From Geotoga petraea (lineage in GTDB: Bacteria > Thermotogota > Thermotogae > Petrotogales > Petrotogaceae): a stretch of DNA of 64,000 bases. The DNA is taken from contig NZ_FMYV01000002.1 of assembly GCF_900102615.1 (NCBI RefSeq), positions 1-64,000 of the forward strand, written 5' to 3'. This document shows, piece by piece, positions 43,641 to 52,509 of the stretch (within the stretch, counting starts at the first letter, position 1; every line of letters starts with the position of its first letter). The notes beneath the pieces are model-generated. The model was not told the DNA's origin, searched no databases, and was given only the letters and a program-made list of their open reading frames with translations. The position numbers were made by a program, and so were the translations under genes.

Positions 43641-44765
43641 TTGACTCAAAAAAAGACCAGGAATATCTTGTTGTTTATAATGGTAATTACTTCAATGATA
43701 CCAAATTTCATACCTCCATTGATGAAATATTTTCAGTTAAACTACGATATTACAATTTCTCAATCATCAGCATTACCTCTTCTTAATTCAGCTGGTGCTA
43801 TGTTTTCAAATATATTTGGAGGATTTCTTTTATCAAAAATTCACTTTCGAAAATATTTTTTATTTTCATATCTATTGGGTATTGTGGGAATGTTCTTGTT
43901 TGCATATTCTAAATCTTTTGTATTATTATCATTATCAGGATTTATTCTGGGCGTGTCCGTGAGTTCAACTATATTGGTTTTAACCGCTATATTTACACAT
44001 TTTGAGGATGATTTACAAAATTATGGTTTTTTTCATGGCATGTTTGGATTTGGGGGAATAATATCCCCTATAATAATTGGATTTTTTTTAAATAGAGATT
44101 TTTCTCCACAATATTTATTGATATTTCATGCTTTTATAATGGCTATCATAGGTTTTATTGTTTATAAAAAAGCGATATTTGAAAACAAAGAATACGATCC
44201 AATTCATTTTTCTGAGATACCTAATATAATGGGGAAGAAGATGATAATAATTCCAATAATTATTTTTTTGTTATACGCAGGAACAGAAAAAGGAATTGTT
44301 ACTTGGAGTTCAAATCTTTTTGTTGATGGATTTGAATACAGTCAAGGTTTTTCCGCGTTTTTGATTTCATTGCTTTGGATATTTTTTACACTTGCAAGGC
44401 TTATTACAGATACAATAAGTAAGAGAATTGGAGAGATAAAACTTGTAATCTTAACTTCTTTTTCAGCTTTAGTTTCTTTAATAATGCTTTTATCCTTTCA
44501 AAATTGGATATTTTATATTTTTTTAGGATTGTTTTTGGGGCCTATTTTTCCAGCACTTCAAAAAGCTTCAAATCGAAATATCCCAAAACGAGAGATATCT
44601 TTATTCAGTGGAATAATGTATTTTTCAACTGGCATAGGTGGAATAGCAGTTACATATTTTATGGGCTTATTAGGAGATTACGCCATTAGAGCTGCATATA
44701 TAATACCGATATTTACAATTTTAATAATTGCATTTTTAAGCAGAACATTAAAAAAGAGCGGATGA
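43641..44765 (+). CDS. Major facilitator superfamily transporter
   Basis: This protein of about 374 residues has 12 predicted helices of the FucP/GlcP-like sugar/MFS type. Examples are SIPLLNSAGAMFSN-like ALPLLNSAGAMFSNIFGGFLL, HGMFGFGGIISPIIIG after helix 4, and GLFLGPIFPALQKASNRNIP in the second half. The HG-x-x-G-x-G motif suggests a sugar or related organic solute. The start is TTG at 43641, six bases after GGAAGGTG; an in-frame GTG upstream lies inside the ribosome site. The stop lies inside a terminator hairpin. Confidence 0.85.
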   Translation: MTQKKTRNILLFIMVITSMIPNFIPPLMKYFQLNYDITISQSSALPLLNSAGAMFSNIFGGFLLSKIHFRKYFLFSYLLGIVGMFLFAYSKSFVLLSLSGFILGVSVSSTILVLTAIFTHFEDDLQNYGFFHGMFGFGGIISPIIIGFFLNRDFSPQYLLIFHAFIMAIIGFIVYKKAIFENKEYDPIHFSEIPNIMGKKMIIIPIIIFLLYAGTEKGIVTWSSNLFVDGFEYSQGFSAFLISLLWIFFTLARLITDTISKRIGEIKLVILTSFSALVSLIMLLSFQNWIFYIFLGLFLGPIFPALQKASNRNIPKREISLFSGIMYFSTGIGGIAVTYFMGLLGDYAIRAAYIIPIFTILIIAFLSRTLKKSG

Positions 44766-44781
44766 ATTATCATCCGCTCTT
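44754..44781 (-). terminator. Terminator of the opuA operon, overlapping the MFS stop
   Basis: A 12-bp stem (aagagcggatga / tcatccgctctt) with a 4-nt loop; on the minus strand it is followed by a T-run. It lies 17 bp after the opuAC stop and contains the MFS TGA. Confidence 0.8.
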
Positions 44782-44798
44782 GACATATCAAAAATAAA

Positions 44799-45632
44799 TT
44801 ATTTATTAGGAATCCATTTTTCAACAATATCCATATGTTCTTCTTTCCATTGTCTTGCTGCTTCTTCAGGGTTGTTGCTGTCGGCTATAACTCCCATTAA
44901 ACTTCCTAATTCAGATTCTGTCATAAAGAAATGAGTAAAGAATTGTGCAACTTCTGGCATGTCAATTATGAAGTTTCTTCTTGCAATAGAATGAATATTT
45001 TCTACAGCACCGTAAACGCCTTCAGGATCTTCTAAGAATTTAACGTCAAATCTTGCAAACATCCAATGTGGTGACCATCCTGTTACAACCACCCATTCGT
45101 CGTTGTCAATTGCGTCTGCCAATGTTGCTGTCATAACTGGTCCTGAACTTTCTCTTAATTCAAGCTCTAAATCGTATGCATCGATAGCTCTTTCAGTTGC
45201 TGCCATTATGCCTGCACCTGAGTCTATTCCTACTATTTGTGAATCGAATTTTTCTTTAACAGAATTCAGTTCTGTTATTGAGTCAATATTAACGTATGTT
45301 GGTACAACTAAACCGATTCTTGCACCTTTAAAATTATATCCTAAGTCTGTTAGCTCGTCACCAAATTGGTTCATGTAACTTTCATGAGTAATTGGTAGCC
45401 AGCCATCCATGAATACATCTTGGTCGCCTTGAGCTAATGAAGCGTAAACTAATCCAGGATCTGCCATAGTATCTTCTACTTCATATCCCATTTCATCTAC
45501 TAAAATAACTTTTGCCAAGTTTGTCATTGCGATACCTTCTGCCCAATTAACATAAGCAATCTTAACTGTACCTGCAGCAAAAATAGCAATACTTAAAACT
45601 AAAACACTTAATAATACCAATAACTTTTTCAT
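44799..45632 (-). CDS. opuAC: Glycine betaine ABC transporter substrate-binding protein
   Basis: This protein of about 277 residues has a signal peptide (MKKLLVLLSVLVLSIAIFAA) and an OpuAC-type periplasmic fold. It shows VKIAYVNWAEGIAMTNLAKV, VFMDGWLPITH (tryptophan of the aromatic cage), GIDSGAGIMAATE and VVTGWSPHWMFARF. No lipobox cysteine follows the signal, consistent with a periplasmic, outer-membraned cell. It is third gene of the opuA operon. I chose the ATG at 45632, seven bases after GGAGG. Confidence 0.93.
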   Translation of the reverse strand: MKKLLVLLSVLVLSIAIFAAGTVKIAYVNWAEGIAMTNLAKVILVDEMGYEVEDTMADPGLVYASLAQGDQDVFMDGWLPITHESYMNQFGDELTDLGYNFKGARIGLVVPTYVNIDSITELNSVKEKFDSQIVGIDSGAGIMAATERAIDAYDLELELRESSGPVMTATLADAIDNDEWVVVTGWSPHWMFARFDVKFLEDPEGVYGAVENIHSIARRNFIIDMPEVAQFFTHFFMTESELGSLMGVIADSNNPEEAARQWKEEHMDIVEKWIPNK

Positions 45633-45643
45633 CAAAATCCCTC

Positions 45644-46468
45644 CTATTTATTATTTTTTCCTAAAGCTTGTGTAATTCTATCTAATACCATTGCTAAAAT
45701 AACAACGGCTATACCACTTTCAAAACCTAAGCCAATTTTGTATTGTGTGATTCCGTTTAATACTTGTTTACCTAATCCTCCAGCTCCAATCATTGCTGAA
45801 ATAACAACCATTGATAGTGCGAGCATTATTGTTTGGTTTATACCTGCAAAAATAGTCGGAGTTGCTATAGGTAATTCAACTTTAAAAAGTTTTTGCATTG
45901 GGGTTGCACCAAATGAATCACTTGCTTCTACTACTTCTTGGGGAACTTGCCTTATAGCAAGATTAGTGAATCTTACTGCTGGGGGCATTGAGAATATAAC
46001 TGTTGCCACCGCACCAGGCACCTTACCCAAACCAAAGAATAGAACAGCTGGTATGAGGTAAACAAATGCTGGTAAAGTCTGCATAAAGTCCAATACAGGT
46101 CTGATAAAATTGAAGAATCCATCACTTTTGGATGCCCATATGCCTGCTGGTATTCCAATTATCAATGCAATAACAGTAGCTGATACAACCAAAGCAAATG
46201 TATCCATGGTTTCTGGCCACAAATTCATGTTGTATATTACCCAGAGCCCAACAGCTGTAAAAATAGCTACTCCTCTACTGGCGATTTTCCAGGCTATCAA
46301 AGCTAATATAATTAAAGTTACATACCAAGGTAACCAACCGAAAAATCCTTCAAGATTTTCTATAAAGAAATTTATGAATGCTTCAACTCCGTCAAAAAAG
46401 ACTCCCCAATTATCTTTTAGCCAATTAACTATTATCTCAAAAAAATATCCTATTTTTAAATCTATCAT
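45644..46468 (-). CDS. opuAB: Glycine betaine ABC transporter permease
   Basis: This 274-residue protein has an N-terminal extension and five to six helices. It carries FALVVSATVIALIIGIPAGIWASKSDG, the LDFMQTLPAFVYLIPAVLFFGLGKVPG block and the EAA coupling loop (EASDSFGATPMQKLFKVELPIATPTIFAG). It forms the membrane channel with OpuAA. It lies one base after the opuAA stop and 11 bp before opuAC. Confidence 0.94.
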   Translation of the reverse strand: MIDLKIGYFFEIIVNWLKDNWGVFFDGVEAFINFFIENLEGFFGWLPWYVTLIILALIAWKIASRGVAIFTAVGLWVIYNMNLWPETMDTFALVVSATVIALIIGIPAGIWASKSDGFFNFIRPVLDFMQTLPAFVYLIPAVLFFGLGKVPGAVATVIFSMPPAVRFTNLAIRQVPQEVVEASDSFGATPMQKLFKVELPIATPTIFAGINQTIMLALSMVVISAMIGAGGLGKQVLNGITQYKIGLGFESGIAVVILAMVLDRITQALGKNNK

Positions 46469-46469
46469 A

Positions 46470-47666
46470 TTAGTTTACCTCCCCTAAGATTCCTGAAAGG
46501 ACAGAAACTTTAACTATTATTCCTAATAATTTGTTTTCTTCATCTACAACTGCTATTGGATGATTGTAGTCAATGTGAAGGGGTAATATATCCATAATCG
46601 ATGTGTCAGGGCTTACTTTTTTAATTTCTGATATAATAGGTTTTAAATCTTGTTTACCTTCTTCTACATATTTTAAAGCATCTTCTATAGTAACTATCCC
46701 ATGTAAAGTTCTATCTCTATCTGTAACTACTATACTATCAATACCTGCTTTTCTCATTTTTCTGACAGCTATTCTTGGGGTGTCTTTAACAAAAGCCCTA
46801 TCGATAGGCTTTTTCATTATATTTTCTGCTGTTATTACTTTAGTTCTATCTACATCTTGTACAAATTCTTCTACATATTTTGTTGATGGGTTTGTAAGAA
46901 TTTCTTCTCCAGTCCCAATTTGGTCAATATGACCATCTTTCATAATTGCAATTCTGTCACCCAATTTCAATGCTTCATCTAAATCATGTGTTATGAAAAT
47001 AATAGTTTTGTGTAGTTTTTCTTGAAGCTCTAATAGTTGGTCTTGCATGTCTCTCCTTATTAATGGGTCCAAAGCACTAAATGCTTCGTCCATTAATAAA
47101 ATGTCTGGATCAGTCGCAAGTGCTCTCGCTAATCCAACTCTTTGTTGCATTCCTCCACTTAGTTCTTTTGGATATTGTTCTTCATATCCTTTTAATCCAA
47201 CCATATCCAACGCTTCATAAGCTTTTTTTCTTCTCTCTTCCTTTTCAACTTTTTGAACTTCTAACCCAAATTGAACATTTTCAGAAACTGTTTTATGAGG
47301 AAATAATGCAAAATTTTGGAAGACCATGTTCATTTTGTGCCTTCGGATATCTCTTAATTTTTCTTTATTAGCTGTAAGAACATTTTCTCCGTCTACATAT
47401 ATTTCACCTGAAGTAGGCTCAATAAGTCTGTTTAAACATCTAATTAAAGTTGATTTACCAGAGCCTGATAGCCCCATAACTACAAATATCTCTTTGTTTT
47501 TAACGTTAAATGATACTTTATTTACACCGATTGTATTACCAGTTTTATTTAAAATTTCATCTTTAGACATACCCTTTTCCAACAAAGGAATAACTTTTTT
47601 AGGATTATTTCCGAATATTTTAATTACATTTTTTACCACCATTTTGTAACCATTATCTTCGGCCAT
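46470..47666 (-). CDS. opuAA: Glycine betaine ABC transporter ATPase with CBS domains
   Basis: This protein of about 398 residues has Walker [18 protein letters not shown], signature [15 protein letters not shown] and Walker [14 protein letters not shown], all standard for ProV/OpuAA. Two C-terminal CBS domains follow ([33 protein letters not shown]). In OpuA systems these act as ionic-strength sensors that gate transport. Two ATGs are adjacent; the second (47666) has better spacing from GGAGG. It leads the osmoprotectant operon. Confidence 0.95.
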   Translation of the reverse strand: MAEDNGYKMVVKNVIKIFGNNPKKVIPLLEKGMSKDEILNKTGNTIGVNKVSFNVKNKEIFVVMGLSGSGKSTLIRCLNRLIEPTSGEIYVDGENVLTANKEKLRDIRRHKMNMVFQNFALFPHKTVSENVQFGLEVQKVEKEERRKKAYEALDMVGLKGYEEQYPKELSGGMQQRVGLARALATDPDILLMDEAFSALDPLIRRDMQDQLLELQEKLHKTIIFITHDLDEALKLGDRIAIMKDGHIDQIGTGEEILTNPSTKYVEEFVQDVDRTKVITAENIMKKPIDRAFVKDTPRIAVRKMRKAGIDSIVVTDRDRTLHGIVTIEDALKYVEEGKQDLKPIISEIKKVSPDTSIMDILPLHIDYNHPIAVVDEENKLLGIIVKVSVLSGILGEVN

Positions 47667-47669
47667 CAT

Positions 47670-48258
47670 ATACCTCCCTTAACTAAAAAATTATTGATCA
47701 TAAGACTTCGGTCATGAATCAAATTTTTTAAGTTGATTTATTTTTATTTTATTGATAATTTTTGTCTTATAGAAAGAAGAAAATGAGAAAAGAAGCTTTT
47801 TGTATGTAAACAATCTAAATCGTACTTAATAAAGCAAGATCAATTAATATCCCTATTTTCATAATACATTATTTAGTTTAATATACTATTAATAAAATTT
47901 TGAATGTCGTTAGTATTAAAATATGTAAGTATATGGATTATGAATTAAAGAAATATAATATTAACAAAATAATTTTTTAATTTAATAATTTTCTCATAAA
48001 AGCTATTTATTGCTTTAGATACGTTGAAAGTTAAAGATGTAAAGTAAAAAAATTATGTGAAATAAATAGTAACAGAATAAAAATAAAATAGTAATTATTA
48101 ACAAAAATGAATTCATTTAGACAATAAAAAATAAAAAAATCTTTACTTAATAATTTATAATTTTTAGTAATTTTTAAGATATATAGTATGTATCGATTAA
48201 ATGTGTTATACTAATACTAAAGGAAATCCAAACATATAAGATAAAGCAAGGTGAAAGC
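47670..48258. other. 589-bp gene-free AT-rich region between opuA and the SLC13 gene
   Basis: I see no ORF with a credible ribosome site, no RNA gene signature and no strong repeat. The region must hold the divergent promoters of opuA (minus) and the SLC13 gene (plus). A TATACT at about 48211-48216 is a possible plus-strand -10. A short gac-ttcg-gtc hairpin at 47703-47713 lies in the opuA leader. Its length and extreme AT content suggest complex control or decayed sequence. Confidence 0.4.
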
Positions 48259-49545
48259 ATGCAACAAATAATATCAATTTTAGTTTTTTTGATAACTTTA
48301 ATTTTGATTGTATCTCATAAGATAAACCGTACTATTGCGGCTATGTTGGGAGCTACATTATTAATAATTTTCAATATATTTCCAACACAGATGTATCCCT
48401 TTGAACATTATCTTGATTTCAATACCATATTCCTTTTACTTGGGATGATGGTTTTTGTTAATGCTATCAAAAAAAGTAAAATCTTTACTTTTTTTGGAAT
48501 TAAGGCTCTTTCTTACTTTGGGAAAAATGGAGTTTGGCTTTTCCTAATACTTACGGCTTTAGTAGCTATTACTTCTTCAATAATTGACAATGTAACAACA
48601 ATTCTTATTTTTATTCCTATAACTCTTGCTATAACAGATACACTAAAAATAGATTATTTCCCATATATTCTTGGGGAAATTATGGCTTCCAATATAGGTG
48701 GAGCGTCAACAATTATTGGAGACCCACCAAATATTATGATTGCTTCTGCAGCTAATTTTTCATTTAGTGAGTTTTTTGGAGTAATGTTTCCAGTAGCTGT
48801 TTTTAATTTAATATCTATGGATATTCTTCTTATTTTCATCTTCCGAAAACAGCTTATTAAAAAGTTTCAAGCAGAAATTATAAATAATATGAATAAATCC
48901 AAGATAATAGAAGATAAGAAAAGGTTTAGGCTTTCTTTAATTTTACTTATAACTGTAATAATAGCTTTTATTTTTCAACATCAACTTGGAGTTGAAAGTT
49001 CTATAATAGCTTTATTTGCTGGTTTTTTTGCTCTTTTGATAATGGAACCGAACGACATACAAAATACTATAAAAGAGGTAGAATGGGAAAGTATTTTATT
49101 TTTCATTGGATTGTTCGTAGTTACTGGAGGACTTGAAGAAACTGGAGTTTTGAATGAGCTATCTATGATGCTTGTTGATTTTGCAGGTAGATCTGCTCAG
49201 TTGTTTTCAAGTTTTCTTATTGTAACTTCGGGTATATTGTCTGGATTTGTAGACAATATTCCTTATACAGCAACTATGATTCCCGTAGTAGCTAATTTAA
49301 AAAGTATTAACCCTGAAGTTTTTACCAGTCTAAACCCTCAGTGGTATTCTTTGGCTTTAGGAGCTTGTTTGGGGGGCAACTTAACTCCAATCGGAGCATC
49401 TGCAAATATTATTGGAATTGCACTGATAAAGCAATTTAAAGGAGATAATATTTCTTTTAAAAAGTTCTTCTTTTATGGTTTTATGATTACGCTTATGACT
49501 CTTTTTATTTCCACAATTTATATTAATATAAGGTACTTTTTCTGA
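48259..49545 (+). CDS. SLC13/ArsB/NhaD-superfamily ion transporter
   Basis: This 428-residue protein has 10 to 11 helices and the ion-transporter-superfamily pattern. ITSSIIDNVTTILIFIPITLA is followed by EIMASNIGGASTIIGDPPNIMI. In the second half come SGILSGFVDNIPYTATMIPV and GACLGGNLTPIGASANIIG. The paired inverted-repeat hairpins (DNVT and DNIP) are typical of ArsB/NhaD-like carriers. The substrate (Na+/H+, arsenite or a dicarboxylate) is undetermined; NhaD-like sodium exchange would suit a halotolerant cell. The next gene begins 11 bp later. Confidence 0.85.
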   Translation: MQQIISILVFLITLILIVSHKINRTIAAMLGATLLIIFNIFPTQMYPFEHYLDFNTIFLLLGMMVFVNAIKKSKIFTFFGIKALSYFGKNGVWLFLILTALVAITSSIIDNVTTILIFIPITLAITDTLKIDYFPYILGEIMASNIGGASTIIGDPPNIMIASAANFSFSEFFGVMFPVAVFNLISMDILLIFIFRKQLIKKFQAEIINNMNKSKIIEDKKRFRLSLILLITVIIAFIFQHQLGVESSIIALFAGFFALLIMEPNDIQNTIKEVEWESILFFIGLFVVTGGLEETGVLNELSMMLVDFAGRSAQLFSSFLIVTSGILSGFVDNIPYTATMIPVVANLKSINPEVFTSLNPQWYSLALGACLGGNLTPIGASANIIGIALIKQFKGDNISFKKFFFYGFMITLMTLFISTIYINIRYFF

Positions 49546-49556
49546 AGGTGATTATC

Positions 49557-51515
49557 TTGAGTAGACAAAAAATTTCTATTAAAACTATTTTATTTGGAAG
49601 TTTTATCATTATACTGTCGATATTATTTACAATAATATTATTATTTAACAACATATATCAAGAAAATCAGATGGAAATACAAAGAGAACTTATTTTAAAA
49701 AATGCAGTAATGCATGCTTATACTCTGGCCGAAATTAAGTATGATGCTGTTTTGAATCGTGATTTAGATGAAGAAATGGCTAAAGAGCATGTCAAAGAAG
49801 CTTTATTAGGAGAAAAACTTGAAGATGGTACAAGAACTATGGACTCTAACTATTCACTTGGAGAAAATGGATATTTTATTATATATTCCAGTGAAGGTGA
49901 AGAAATAGCCCATCCAAGGTTAGAAGGCCAAAACGTTTATAATGTCACAGACTCGTTAGATGATTCAGTTTATATAGTTCAAGAACAGATAGAGTTGGCA
50001 AAAAACAAAGGTGAAGGTTATTATTATTATAACTGGGAATATCCTAATAACCCTGAAATAATTGGAAAGAAAATATGCTATGTTAAATATTTTCAACCTT
50101 GGGATTGGGTGATAGTAGCTACAACATATGAGAAAGATTTAAAGGTTTATTTTGAGGAGAGTAAAAAGTCATTTTTATATACAGCTATTTTGATAGTTTT
50201 AATTATTATCCCTTTGGTTTCCTATATTTATAAAAAAATAACAAACCCATTGTTTAAATTGAATAGAAAAATGCAACATTTTTCAAACAACATGGAAGTT
50301 CCCAATATAGATTGCAGTACAAAAATAAAAGAAATTTCGGAAATTGAAAGCTCTTTTAATAATTTAAGTGAGGAACTTTTAGCTTACATCGAAGAGCTTC
50401 AAGGGCTTAACGAAGAAATAGAGAATTTAAATTCAGAAAACAGTGCGATAATAGATAAGATGAACCTTTTGTTGGATGAAACTTCTGATATACTTGATTT
50501 TGATAATGAAAAAGATTTCTTAAAAGAAGTTTTTGATAATTTGTACAGTTTAATACCAGAGGCTTATTCTGGAGTTTTAAGCGTTTTAGAAGATGGAAGA
50601 GTTAAATACATATCATCAAAAAATCTAGATATAGAAAAATTAAATGCTTTAAACCTAAAAACAGATGAATACATAACTTATAATAATGTTTTCACATCAA
50701 AAAATACAAAAACTGTTAAACAAGATGCTTTATCAGAAGAAAAAAATAACTCTTTAAATAGCTTACTTAGTAAAAAAAATGAGTCTCTCTATATTCCTAT
50801 AAATGGAAATAATAAACAGGTTGGTAACTTAATTTTTCACACAACAGGAAATGATGTTTTCAGCAAAGAGTCTTTTAGAATAGCAGTTTACTATTCGAAA
50901 CTCATAAGTTTATTCTTGAAATTTGAAGATATGAATGAATTTCAAAATAATGTTCAAAGACAGATAATAATATCTTTAATCAAAATGATGGAATACCATG
51001 ACACATATACAAAAGGACATTCTCAGAATGTAGCCAATTTAGCAGAGGATTTCAGTAGATTTTTAGGTTATGATAAAGAGTTTTTGAACAGGATTTATTG
51101 GGCTGGTATGGTTCATGATGTTGGTAAAATAATTATTCCACAAGACATTTTAAATAAGCCAGGGAAGTTAACTTATGAAGAGTATGAGTTGATAAAAAAT
51201 CACCCTGTTTATTCATTCGAGGTCTTGAATGAGATTGATAATTTAAAAGACATATCTTATATAGTAAAACACCACCACGAAAGAATAGATGGGAAAGGTT
51301 ATCCAGATAACCTAAAAGATAAAGAAATCCCAATAGAATCTAAAATATTATGCTTGGTTGATACTTGGGATGCTATGACAAGAAATAGATCGTATAGAAA
51401 AGCTTTAAGTATAGACTCCGCTAAAAAAGAGTTAATAAAAAATAAAAATAAGCAATTTGATTCAAAATTAGTAGATTATTTTTTGGAATATATTAAAAGT
51501 AATGAGCCACTTTAA
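49557..51515 (+). CDS. Membrane sensor with Cache-type domain and HD-GYP phosphodiesterase
   Basis: This protein of about 652 residues has an N-terminal helix, an extracytoplasmic single-Cache region (GENGYFIIYSSEGEEIAHPRL, then YYNWEYPNNPEIIGKKICYV), a second helix near 210, a HAMP-like segment, a coiled coil, a GAF-like region and a C-terminal HD-GYP domain. The HD-GYP shows VHDVGKI near 519 and HHHERIDGKGYP near 572-583, all catalytic residues present. It should hydrolyse cyclic-di-GMP in response to an external ligand. The start is TTG at 49557, six bases after AAGGTG. Its TAA falls in the loop of the following terminator. Confidence 0.9.
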   Translation: MSRQKISIKTILFGSFIIILSILFTIILLFNNIYQENQMEIQRELILKNAVMHAYTLAEIKYDAVLNRDLDEEMAKEHVKEALLGEKLEDGTRTMDSNYSLGENGYFIIYSSEGEEIAHPRLEGQNVYNVTDSLDDSVYIVQEQIELAKNKGEGYYYYNWEYPNNPEIIGKKICYVKYFQPWDWVIVATTYEKDLKVYFEESKKSFLYTAILIVLIIIPLVSYIYKKITNPLFKLNRKMQHFSNNMEVPNIDCSTKIKEISEIESSFNNLSEELLAYIEELQGLNEEIENLNSENSAIIDKMNLLLDETSDILDFDNEKDFLKEVFDNLYSLIPEAYSGVLSVLEDGRVKYISSKNLDIEKLNALNLKTDEYITYNNVFTSKNTKTVKQDALSEEKNNSLNSLLSKKNESLYIPINGNNKQVGNLIFHTTGNDVFSKESFRIAVYYSKLISLFLKFEDMNEFQNNVQRQIIISLIKMMEYHDTYTKGHSQNVANLAEDFSRFLGYDKEFLNRIYWAGMVHDVGKIIIPQDILNKPGKLTYEEYELIKNHPVYSFEVLNEIDNLKDISYIVKHHHERIDGKGYPDNLKDKEIPIESKILCLVDTWDAMTRNRSYRKALSIDSAKKELIKNKNKQFDSKLVDYFLEYIKSNEPL

Positions 51516-51530
51516 GGCTCATTACTTTTA
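51494..51530. terminator. Bidirectional terminator overlapping the HD-GYP stop codon
   Basis: A 15-bp perfect stem (taaaagtaatgagcc / ggctcattactttta) with loop actttaa. The upstream gene's TAA is in the loop. T-runs on both sides serve the convergent HD-GYP and MscS genes. Confidence 0.87.
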
Positions 51531-52412
51531 TTTTTTATATATTCTGTATGTTGGATAAGCTAATTCTATGTCTTCGTGCTTTTCAAATTCGTTCAGAATA
51601 GATTCCCATATTTTCATGTCCATTTTTCTCCTATCTCTTGGATTACAGTAGTATCTCATAGTCAAAAGAACTCCTGAGTCTAAAACTGTTGTAAAAACAT
51701 CAGGTTTGAAATTAGAATTATCTATAAAGTATTTCTTTGCGCTTATCTTAAACTGGTCAGAAGTATTTTCATAAAATTCTTTAAAATGAAGTTTCAAAAT
51801 ATTCAAAAGAATTTCTTTTGCCTTTTTCCAATCAGATTCAAAAGTTATTAAGACTTTATTCTCTTGGAATATAAAACTGAAACCAATATCATAATTTGAT
51901 AATGTTTTATCAAAAATAAATTTATTTGGGACGTGCAAGAGCCTTCCAGAGTGTTGATCTGCGTCAACCCAGTTACCTATTTCCATTATAGTGAAATTAA
52001 ATATCCTTATGTCTACTACATCACCTTTATGGTCATCAATTTCAATTCTGTCTCCGATACTAAAAGGAGATCTCCATAAAATGAATATCCATCCAGCTAT
52101 ATTAACAATTAAATCTTTCAAAGCTATAGCCAAACCAGCAGAAAAAAGGCCTAAAAAGGTAGAAAAACCTTGAAATCCATTAAACCAAATTCTAATCAAA
52201 ACAATAAATGATATTCCGTATAACAAATAATTAATTCCTTTTTCAATGTTATATTTTAATTTAATAGTTTTAACATTTTTTTCTATAACTTTATCTATCA
52301 CTGCTTTTGATAAAAATATTATAACAAACAAAAGTATGGTAGAAAAAATATTAGCACTTATTTCTGTAGGAACACCAACATTAGTTTCAAGATAATTATA
52401 GAAAACGTCCAT
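51528..52412 (-). CDS. Small-conductance mechanosensitive ion channel (MscS family)
   Basis: This 294-residue protein has three to four N-terminal helices. A pore helix with small residues follows (LGLFSAGLAIALKDLIVNIAGWIFI), then the MscS beta-domain (FSIGDRIEIDDHKGDVVDIRIFNFTIMEI, VPNKFIFDKTLSNYD) and an alpha/beta C-terminus. It relieves hypo-osmotic pressure. Position between two HD-GYP genes may be incidental. An extended -10 TGATATAAT lies at 52442-52434 on the minus strand. Confidence 0.92.
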   Translation of the reverse strand: MDVFYNYLETNVGVPTEISANIFSTILLFVIIFLSKAVIDKVIEKNVKTIKLKYNIEKGINYLLYGISFIVLIRIWFNGFQGFSTFLGLFSAGLAIALKDLIVNIAGWIFILWRSPFSIGDRIEIDDHKGDVVDIRIFNFTIMEIGNWVDADQHSGRLLHVPNKFIFDKTLSNYDIGFSFIFQENKVLITFESDWKKAKEILLNILKLHFKEFYENTSDQFKISAKKYFIDNSNFKPDVFTTVLDSGVLLTMRYYCNPRDRRKMDMKIWESILNEFEKHEDIELAYPTYRIYKK

Positions 52413-52433
52413 AATATCATCCCCTTTAGGAAT

Positions 52434-52442
52434 ATTATATCA
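52434..52442 (-). promoter_or_regulatory. Extended -10 promoter of the MscS gene
   Basis: TGATATAAT on the minus strand, 22-30 bp before the start ATG. The Shine-Dalgarno AAAGGGG follows. Confidence 0.5.
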
Positions 52443-52467
52443 AATAACTTTGTAGAGATTATAAAAA

Positions 52468-52476
52468 TGATATAAT
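52468..52476 (+). promoter_or_regulatory. Extended -10 promoter of the second HD-GYP gene
   Basis: TGATATAAT, 34 bp before the ATG at 52510. It is divergent from the MscS promoter, about 25 bp away. Confidence 0.5.
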
Positions 52477-52509
52477 TAACTATATATAAAATCAAAAAGA
52501 GGTTTTATC

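Noticed and set aside
47670-48258. Possible small ORFs in the 589-bp gap, such as one at about 47790
   Set aside because: The candidates are under 12 codons or lack a ribosome site, and none shows family-like sequence.
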